Below, piece by piece: positions 7,717 through 13,642 of a stretch of DNA of 15,881 nt. The stretch covers positions 1 to 15,881 of the forward strand of contig CAJKKA010000027.1 in assembly GCA_905200315.1 (NCBI GenBank), written 5' to 3'. Below the pieces are notes generated by a model. The model saw only the letters and a list, made by a program, of their open reading frames with translations, was not told the DNA's origin and ran no database searches. This DNA comes from an uncultured Clostridium sp. (GTDB lineage Bacteria > Bacillota_A > Clostridia > TANB77 > CAG-508). The translations under genes and the position numbers were made by a program. The stretch's first letter is position 1, and the number at the start of each line of letters is the position of its first letter.

Positions 7717-8271
7717 TTATATTTCCATTTGTGTTCCTAAAAAATTTGCTGCAGATTGTGCAACTTTCTTTTCTACATCATTCATTTTTGTTCTTGGCTC
7801 TTTTGATATTAATATTACTGTTCCAATGGCGTCTCCATCTGAAATTATTGGGTATACTATTTGTGAATTAAATTTTCTTTCTTTGTTATCATTTTTTACT
7901 ATTGGAACTGAAACATCGTTATTTTCATTACTTGTATATACTTCTTTGTCTTCCATTATTTGTTCTACTTCTTGGCTTAAATTTTGTTCTAATAATTCTT
8001 TTTTTGCTCCACCTGATACAGCAATTACAGTATCTTTATCTGTTATGCATGCAATGTGTCCCGTTGTTTTTGCTAGTGTCTCTGCATATCCTATTGCAAA
8101 TTCTGAAAGTTCGCCTATTGGAGAATATTTCTTTAAAATTACTTGACCTTCTCTATCTGTAAATATTTCAAGAGGGTCTCCTTCTTTTATCCTTAAAGTT
8201 TTTCTTATTTCTTTTGGTATAACAACTCTACCTAAATCATCAATTCTTCTTACAACACCTGTGGCTTTCAT
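7717..8271 (-). CDS. spoVT: Stage V sporulation protein T, AbrB-family regulator
   Basis: The 184 residues align along their whole length with my recollection of B. subtilis SpoVT (178 aa). The N-terminal swapped-hairpin AbrB DNA-binding domain (residues 1-50) is nearly invariant: MKATGVVRRIDDLGRVVIPK, then RIKEGDPLEIFTD and VILKKYSP. A GAF-like ligand domain follows (about 55-184), ending in AANFLGTQMEI. In Bacillus and Clostridia SpoVT is a transcription factor of the developing forespore, active late in sporulation, so the organism is likely a spore former. ATG 8269-8271 has a near-perfect AAAGGAGG site. The gene is followed by its own terminator. In Bacillus the gene is read by sigma-G, which fits one of the promoter patterns upstream. 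Confidence 0.97.
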   Translation of the reverse strand: MKATGVVRRIDDLGRVVIPKEIRKTLRIKEGDPLEIFTDREGQVILKKYSPIGELSEFAIGYAETLAKTTGHIACITDKDTVIAVSGGAKKELLEQNLSQEVEQIMEDKEVYTSNENNDVSVPIVKNDNKERKFNSQIVYPIISDGDAIGTVILISKEPRTKMNDVEKKVAQSAANFLGTQMEI

Positions 8272-8298
8272 AAATTTCCTCCTTTTATTTTTGCTCTT

Positions 8299-8344
8299 TT
8301 TTTATGTCTATTTTTATTTTGTCAAAAAAGGAAATTTTTATTCA
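8299..8344 (-). promoter_or_regulatory. Promoter region of spoVT (two overlapping candidates)
   Basis: Two patterns overlap in the 87-bp gap before spoVT. A sigma-G/F-like pair has TGAATA (8339-8344), 17 bp, and CAAAATA (8315-8321), a partial match to the GHATA and CATnnTA consensus. A sigma-A-like pair has TTGACA (8320-8325), 15 bp, and TAAAAA (8299-8304), with short spacing. The first fits the known forespore control of spoVT in Bacillus. Neither is a full match. Confidence 0.4.
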
Positions 8345-8350
8345 AAAATT
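8324..8350 (-). terminator. Possible weak terminator after the KAP-like NTPase gene
   Basis: A 7-bp all-A/T stem, AATTTTT / AAAAATT, with a four-base loop (8333-8350) is followed on the minus strand by TCC and six T. Without G-C pairs it would be weak, and it overlaps the spoVT promoter region, so read-through into spoVT is possible. Confidence 0.3.
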
Positions 8351-8358
8351 ATTTTTCT

Positions 8359-10329
8359 TTATTCTTCTCTTCTTCCTAAGAATGGTGTTTTATATTTATC
8401 TAAAATATAGCCCAATTCTTTAGAAAAGTCTTTTAACATTACAATTTTTATTGAAATATCTTTTCCATGGATATAATCATCCATTATTTGTTTTAATTGT
8501 TTTATGTTTTTCATTTCTGGTTCTATTTCTTTTGTGTATTTTTCTGCTCTTTTTACCAATTTTTCTTTTATAGTTACTATATCTTCATTGCTTGCACATG
8601 ATATTCTTTGGAAAATTTGGTATGCATCGTAATATTTGAATATTGGAACGTTCATACATTCTTTGTCAAATTTTTCGTAGAATACTTCCATTCTCATTGG
8701 GATATATTTAAATATTTCTTCTGCTTTTTCTCTAAGCATTTTTTCTTTTAATGTTAAGTTTAGCTCATTAAATTGTTTTAAAATTTCTTCCATATCTTCA
8801 TTCATTTCGCCATCTACAGTAATTTTAGCTAGTTCTTCTTCAACATTATCACAATATTTTGATTTTAACGAAGATATATTCATACCATTTAAAAATACAC
8901 TTTTTATAGTTTTTGTATCATACATAATTAATCCTTTTTTAGCAAAGTAATTAAAATATGCATACAATTTAACTATATCTATTAATTCTAGTTCACCATT
9001 TTTTACATTATTTAATATAACATCCATTGCAGGTGCAAACTGGTCATCTGGTATTTTCCAGTATTCTTCAGTAAGTAACCTTTTATAGGCTGGAAGTTTG
9101 TCTAAATCTACTGTATTAATAATAACTTCCATATCCATTTTAAAAGTTTTCATATCAAAAATACGTGTACGTACATATTTTTCAATAAATTTAAAAAATC
9201 TATATTCTGCTTTAAAATTATAATAATAATTGCTATCAAATTCTTTTATATAGAATTGTCTATTATCTGATAAAACTCTTGATGATACTAAAATTGACTT
9301 GTATTCTTCGTTACTATCTATATTTACAAATTTATCTTTTGTAATTTTTCCTGCCTTTATTTCAAAAGAAACAGCTATTGTGAAAATAAGCATTGTTTGC
9401 AATACTCTGTTACTTGTATTAGGATAATTTTTACTTACCATTTCAAATATCTTTTTAAAGTCATTTAATGCATGTTTTAATATACGTAGATTTCGTGTTC
9501 CACTTTTATTAAAGGTTGAGATAATAAGTGATGTATTTTCTCTTAAAAATCTTATTAATTCTGTATCATTTTCATATCTCATAAGTAACCCATTTATTAT
9601 ATAATTAAATTCTGGGGCATATTCAAATGTTTCTCCTATTAATTTTTCTTTTATTCTTTCATATTCATTGGCTTTATCAAAAACATATTCAATTTTATCT
9701 TTTATTTGTTCAACCATCGGTCTATCCGTTTTGGTTAAAGCACCTTCTTTATCCAAAAGATAGGTTGCAATAAAGGTTTTCATTTCTACATTTGAATTTT
9801 TTATTTTTGTAGATAATTCTTTTTCATTACATATAATTATTGTTTTTATATGGTCATGTTCCACAAAGTTATTTATGTAACCTAATATATCTATAACATC
9901 TACATTTGCTCTTTCTAGGTCATCAAAACACAATATTTTATCATCTGTAGAGAAAAATTTAGCATAATCTATTTTATCTCCATTTTGTGTAACTCCAAAA
10001 AAGTTTGCCATATCAAGACCTGTTTTAGCATATTCTGGAATTGAAGTTTGTCCATGTGAATTCATATATTTTCTTAAATTTTTATCCATTAGTTGTGTTG
10101 TTTCTATAAATATTTTTTTGCTTATATCTTCTAGGTTAGAAATACCATACAAAGACATATAAATTGTAGTATATTGCTTACCATTTATTTGCATTGATTC
10201 TATTTTATTACGTACTTTATGGTTCCAAAAATAAGTTTTTCCGCTTCCCCATTCGCCATTTATCATTATTGCATAATCTGTATAATCTGATCTTATATAA
10301 TCTAAAATGCTTTCAACTAAATCTTCCAT
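8359..10329 (-). CDS. KAP-like P-loop NTPase, function unknown
   Basis: This 656-residue protein starts at ATG 10327-10329 behind a strong AGGAGGA site. Walker A is GEWGSGKT (25-32). Walker B is KILCFDDLERA (131-141), close to the DDLDR signature of KAP-type NTPases. A sensor-like IIICNE follows at 164-169. The roughly 450 residues after the NTPase domain are helical, charged and unfamiliar, with no enzyme motif I recognise. No membrane helix is evident between Walker A and B, although many KAP proteins carry one there. The family includes the plasmid phage-exclusion protein PifA, so a defence role is possible but unproven. It lies 17 bp after comF with no room for a promoter, so it is probably co-transcribed. 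It could equally be a cellular signalling ATPase. Confidence 0.82.
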   Translation of the reverse strand: MEDLVESILDYIRSDYTDYAIMINGEWGSGKTYFWNHKVRNKIESMQINGKQYTTIYMSLYGISNLEDISKKIFIETTQLMDKNLRKYMNSHGQTSIPEYAKTGLDMANFFGVTQNGDKIDYAKFFSTDDKILCFDDLERANVDVIDILGYINNFVEHDHIKTIIICNEKELSTKIKNSNVEMKTFIATYLLDKEGALTKTDRPMVEQIKDKIEYVFDKANEYERIKEKLIGETFEYAPEFNYIINGLLMRYENDTELIRFLRENTSLIISTFNKSGTRNLRILKHALNDFKKIFEMVSKNYPNTSNRVLQTMLIFTIAVSFEIKAGKITKDKFVNIDSNEEYKSILVSSRVLSDNRQFYIKEFDSNYYYNFKAEYRFFKFIEKYVRTRIFDMKTFKMDMEVIINTVDLDKLPAYKRLLTEEYWKIPDDQFAPAMDVILNNVKNGELELIDIVKLYAYFNYFAKKGLIMYDTKTIKSVFLNGMNISSLKSKYCDNVEEELAKITVDGEMNEDMEEILKQFNELNLTLKEKMLREKAEEIFKYIPMRMEVFYEKFDKECMNVPIFKYYDAYQIFQRISCASNEDIVTIKEKLVKRAEKYTKEIEPEMKNIKQLKQIMDDYIHGKDISIKIVMLKDFSKELGYILDKYKTPFLGRREE

Positions 10330-10346
10330 ATGTATTCCTCCTATTT

Positions 10347-10985
10347 TTAATCTTTTGCTATTGTTATAATTCCAATTTGCTTTGCACCTGCACTTTTTAA
10401 TAATTTGCTACATTCTTTAGCTGTGCTTCCTGTTGTATATACATCATCTAATATAAGTATTTTCTTATTTTTTATTTCAGTTTCATTTTTTATAACATAC
10501 GCTCCTTTTAAATTACTCTTTCTTTCTGCTTTATTCAATGTACTCTGCGGAGCTGTATTTTTTATTTTAAAAAGAACGTTGTTATTAAGTTCTAAACCTT
10601 TAATATTGCCCGCTAATTCCTTTGCTATAAGCACTGTTTGGTTATAGCCTCTTTCTTTAAACCTTTGTTTAGAAATTGAAACTGGAATGATTATATCATA
10701 ACTTTTTATAAATCTATATATTTTTTTATTTTTTAATATAATTTTGGCAAAAAAATTGTATAAATATGCTTTATCTCTAAATTTGTAATGTATAATTTTT
10801 TCTCTTATTATTCCTTTATAGTCAAAAATATATAAATGCTTATTATAATAATTATTTTTTACATTTATAATTTTCACTTTTTCTATTTTATATAAATTAT
10901 TTAAGCAATTGTAACAAATTGCTTCTTTCGAAATTTTATTGCATATTCCACATTTTACAGGGAACAAAAGGTTCAAAAAATCCAT
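10347..10985 (-). CDS. comF: ComF-family phosphoribosyltransferase-like competence protein
   Basis: I choose ATG 10983-10985 (protein MDFLNLLFPVKCGIC...), giving 212 residues, with AGAAAGGA eight bases upstream. ATG 10992-10994 is the alternative (three residues longer). The frame is open further to 11117, but that part translates a palindromic repeat and should not be included. A four-cysteine zinc site is visible at C12, C15, C24 and C27. The C-terminus carries the PRPP-type loop ILILDDVYTTGST, then GAKQIGIITIAKD, as in ComF/GntX proteins. ComF acts in the cytoplasm in uptake and handling of single-stranded DNA during transformation. The placement downstream of recD2 is one I recall from many Clostridia. 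Confidence 0.93.
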   Translation of the reverse strand: MDFLNLLFPVKCGICNKISKEAICYNCLNNLYKIEKVKIINVKNNYYNKHLYIFDYKGIIREKIIHYKFRDKAYLYNFFAKIILKNKKIYRFIKSYDIIIPVSISKQRFKERGYNQTVLIAKELAGNIKGLELNNNVLFKIKNTAPQSTLNKAERKSNLKGAYVIKNETEIKNKKILILDDVYTTGSTAKECSKLLKSAGAKQIGIITIAKD

Positions 10986-11065
10986 TACGCACATCCTTTC
11001 TGCCCCCTTAAAAATTATATTATTTAATAACACAATTATAATACATTTATAAAATGATAAATATA

Positions 11066-11134
11066 ATTGTAGGGGCGACCATTGGTCGCCTTTTATGTTA
11101 TTTTTTATGGCGGTCAATGACCGCCGCTACATTG
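11066..11134. repeat. Head-to-head pair of GC-rich palindromes
   Basis: The left palindrome is GGCGACC-ATT-GGTCGCC (11074-11090), preceded by TTGTAGG. The right one is GGCGGTC-AAT-GACCGCC (11109-11125), followed by GCTACATTG. The two face each other across 18 bp, so the unit has inverted ends of the TTGTAGnGGCG type. Such short GC-rich islands in AT-rich DNA resemble REP/BIME or MITE-like dispersed repeats. They lie in the recD2-comF gap. Confidence 0.75.
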
Positions 11135-11172
11135 TTTAATTTATTTTTTCAAATATTTTAATTTTTTATTTT

Positions 11173-11202
11173 GGGTCGCCCTAAGGACGCCGACCCCTAC
11201 AA
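11173..11202. repeat. GC-rich palindromic repeat, third copy
   Basis: GGGTCG (11173-11178) pairs with CGACCC (11191-11196) around a partly paired CCCTAAGGACGC core. It ends in the shared CCCTACAA (TTGTAGGG on the minus strand). It belongs to the same family as its neighbours but has a different stem sequence. Confidence 0.65.
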
Positions 11203-11232
11203 CGTCTGACATTTATTTTTTTATGTTATTTT

Positions 11233-11262
11233 GGCGGACAGAGGCGTCCGCCCCCTACAATT
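11233..11262. repeat. GC-rich palindromic repeat overlapping the recD2 stop
   Basis: GGCGGAC (11233-11239) and GTCCGCC (11246-11252) form a perfect 7-bp stem with a six-base loop, followed by CCCTACAA. The minus-strand flank AAAATAACAT resembles the flank of the 11109-11125 copy. The TAG stop of recD2 (11255-11257) is inside the repeat's conserved TTGTAGGG end. Confidence 0.75.
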
Positions 11263-13462
11263 GCATTAATTTATATGCAAGCCCTGTATTTCTATTTTTA
11301 TTATTATCATTATTAATCATATAATCAATTGTTCTATTGCTACCAATAATTATTAACAGTTCTTTTGCTCTTGTTATACTTGTATATAATAAATTTCTTG
11401 TTAATAGCATTGGATATGCTGGCGGGATTGCTATTATTACAACATCAAACTCGCTCCCTTGAGATTTATGTATTGTAATACTGTATGCATGCTCTAATTG
11501 GTCTAAATCTGAATATAAATACCATGCAGTTTTTCCATCATCAAACTTTACTCTTATTTGTTTTTCTTCTTCATTAACCTTTTGAATTCTTCCTAGTTCA
11601 CCATTAAAAATTCCTGTTCCATTTTCTTCTTGTTTTTCCCAATATAAATCGTAATTATTCTTAGTTTGCATTACTCTGTCGCCTTCTCTAAAAATAATTT
11701 CTCCACTTTTCTTTTCTCTTTTTCCAACTACAGATGGGTTAAGTTCTTTTTGCAATACTTTGTTTAGTTCTTTTGTTCCTAACATTCCTTTTTTAGTTGG
11801 CGTTAAAATTTGTATATTGTCAAAAAAGTTATAGTTTCCGTAATTTTGTAATCTTCCTTTGCATAATGAAACTAATTCATATAGCATTTTTTCTTGGCTA
11901 TTTTCATTTATATAGAAAAAATCTTGCTTTAATTCATCTTCTGATTCATTTGATTTTATAAATTGATTTCCTTCATTTACTCTATGTGCATTTAATATTA
12001 TTTTACTTTTTGCAGCTTGTCTAAAAATTTCATTTAAGTGTATTGTTTCAATTGCTCCAGATTCTATTATGTCTTTTAAAATGTTCCCTGGTCCTACAGA
12101 CGGTAATTGGTCTGCATCTCCTACTAAAACTAATTTTGTTCCCAAATACACTGCCTTTAGTAAATAATTCATTAAAAACATATCTACCATAGATATTTCA
12201 TCTACAACAATTACATCTGCATCTATTGGTGTAATATTACTATTATTTACATTTTTTACATCATCTTCTATTTTTCCAATTTCTAAGAGCCTATGCAGAG
12301 TTTTTGCTTCTTCTCCTGTGGTTTCTGTAATTCTTTTGGCCGCTCTTCCTGTTGGTGCACATAGCACAACTTTTTTTCCATGAATTTTATAAATATCTAT
12401 TAATGTTTTTATTATTGTTGTTTTACCTGTTCCTGGTCCACCTGTAATAACTGTTACGTTATTTTCATTTACTTTTTTTATTGCTTCCTTTTGTTTTTCA
12501 GATAGTTGTATTGAATTTGCTTTTTCTGCTTTTTCAAGTTCTATTTCATAATTATTAATTCTTTTTATATTTTTGGAATTTTGTAGTGTTAATAGTTTTT
12601 GAGCTATATTGTTTTCTGCGTCGTAAAAATATTTTAAATATACCCATTCTTCTTCATTTCTTTTTTCTATTTCAATTTCTTCTTTTATTAATAATTCTCG
12701 CAAAGCTTCTTCAATTATATCTGTATTTACGCCTAATAAATCGCTTACATATTTTATTAAATTTTGTTTTAATGTACAACAATGTCCATTTAAACTTATT
12801 TTTCCTAAACTAAATTTAACTCCACTTTTTACTCTTTTTGAGTTATCTAAAGACATACCTAAGTCTAATGCCATTTTATCTATTTTTTTAAAATCAACAT
12901 TTTGAATTATATCAACTAATATATATGGGTTGTTTTCTATTTCTTCTATTGTGGCAGTTCCTAGTTCTTTATATATTTTTTTTGCACTCGAAACATTAAT
13001 TCCAAACTTCTCTAAAAATCCAACTATTTGCCATAGCTCCCAGTTTTCTACAAATTCTTTACTCATTTCTTCTGCTCTTGCTTCTGTAATTCCTTTTATT
13101 TGAGCAAGTTTCTTTGGTTCAAATTTAAAAATATTTATTGTGTCTTCCCCAAAAGTTGCAACAATTCTTTTAGCTATAGAAGGTCCAATTCCTTTAATTG
13201 TTCCATTTGCTAAATAACGTTCTAAAGCATCTAAGGTTTGTGGCATAAGTTTTTCAAAGGTTTCTATTTTAAATTGTTCTCCATATTCTTGGTGAACAAT
13301 ATGCTTTCCAAACATTTTTAAAGTATCTCCAATATTAATAAATGGAAGATATCCTGTTACAGTTATTTCTTCGCCTTCATTTGTTTCTACAACAGCAATA
13401 GTATAACTATTTACATCATTTTGAAAAATAAATTCAATTATTTGACCTTGTAATTCTTCCAA
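11255..13462 (-). CDS. recD2: RecD2-type ATP-dependent DNA helicase
   Basis: This 735-residue SF1B helicase begins at a TTG codon (13460-13462) seven bases after AGAGG. No nearby in-frame ATG exists, and the N-terminal sequence (EELQGQIIEFIFQNDVNSYT) is typical of the family. Domains in order are an OB-like N-terminus, a helix-hairpin-helix region with TIKGIGPSIAKRIV near residue 90, Walker A GGPGTGKTT near 341, VVDEISMVD near 418, GDADQLPSVGPG near 447, HKSQGSEFDVV near 665, and TSITRAKELLIIIG near the end. RecD2 is a 5'-3' DNA helicase that acts without RecBC in replication-fork and repair processes. It has its own promoter. Its last codon and stop lie in a palindromic repeat. Confidence 0.97.
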   Translation of the reverse strand: MEELQGQIIEFIFQNDVNSYTIAVVETNEGEEITVTGYLPFINIGDTLKMFGKHIVHQEYGEQFKIETFEKLMPQTLDALERYLANGTIKGIGPSIAKRIVATFGEDTINIFKFEPKKLAQIKGITEARAEEMSKEFVENWELWQIVGFLEKFGINVSSAKKIYKELGTATIEEIENNPYILVDIIQNVDFKKIDKMALDLGMSLDNSKRVKSGVKFSLGKISLNGHCCTLKQNLIKYVSDLLGVNTDIIEEALRELLIKEEIEIEKRNEEEWVYLKYFYDAENNIAQKLLTLQNSKNIKRINNYEIELEKAEKANSIQLSEKQKEAIKKVNENNVTVITGGPGTGKTTIIKTLIDIYKIHGKKVVLCAPTGRAAKRITETTGEEAKTLHRLLEIGKIEDDVKNVNNSNITPIDADVIVVDEISMVDMFLMNYLLKAVYLGTKLVLVGDADQLPSVGPGNILKDIIESGAIETIHLNEIFRQAAKSKIILNAHRVNEGNQFIKSNESEDELKQDFFYINENSQEKMLYELVSLCKGRLQNYGNYNFFDNIQILTPTKKGMLGTKELNKVLQKELNPSVVGKREKKSGEIIFREGDRVMQTKNNYDLYWEKQEENGTGIFNGELGRIQKVNEEEKQIRVKFDDGKTAWYLYSDLDQLEHAYSITIHKSQGSEFDVVIIAIPPAYPMLLTRNLLYTSITRAKELLIIIGSNRTIDYMINNDNNKNRNTGLAYKLMQL

Positions 13463-13499
13463 TTTTTTCCTCTTTTCTTCATCTCTTTTTCATTTTGCC

Positions 13500-13528
13500 A
13501 TTGTATCATTTAACCTTAAAAAAAGCAA
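13500..13528 (-). promoter_or_regulatory. Sigma-A promoter of recD2
   Basis: On the minus strand TTGCTT (13523-13528) and TACAAT (13500-13505) are 17 bp apart. The -10 box is preceded by TGA, giving an extended -10 (TGnTACAAT). It lies about 38 bp before the TTG start of recD2. Confidence 0.65.
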
Positions 13529-13569
13529 TTAAAATTAATAAACCTAAAGAGTAATAAGTTACAGTTTAT

Positions 13570-13601
13570 AAAAAATAGTGGTCGACGTTCCCTGTCGACC
13601 A
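13570..13601 (-). terminator. GC-rich hairpin terminator of the glycine-rich protein gene
   Basis: A perfect 8-bp stem TGGTCGAC / GTCGACCA with a seven-base loop (13579-13601) is followed on the minus strand by CTA and six T (13575-13570). It lies about 40 bp after the last stop of the glycine-rich gene and before the recD2 promoter. Its stem resembles the GC-rich palindromes at 11066-11262, so it may be a member of that family used as a terminator. On the plus strand a run of five T follows six bases further on, so it may work both ways. Confidence 0.75.
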
Positions 13602-13642
13602 GCATGTTTTTGGTTTCTGTTTGATGTGAGATGTTTTTAATT

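Noticed and set aside
7826..8162. Plus-strand open frames over spoVT and over other genes
   Set aside because: They are antisense shadows of strongly supported minus-strand genes, with hydrophobic AT-driven composition and no ribosome sites of note.
10986..11117. N-terminal extension of the comF frame up to 11117
   Set aside because: It translates the palindromic repeats and an AT-rich spacer. The zinc-site start (MDFLNLLFPVKCGIC) has its own ribosome site and fits the usual family start.
11066..11262. CRISPR array
   Set aside because: The repeats are palindromes with differing stems, unequal spacing and mixed orientation, without constant repeats or spacers, and no cas gene is present.
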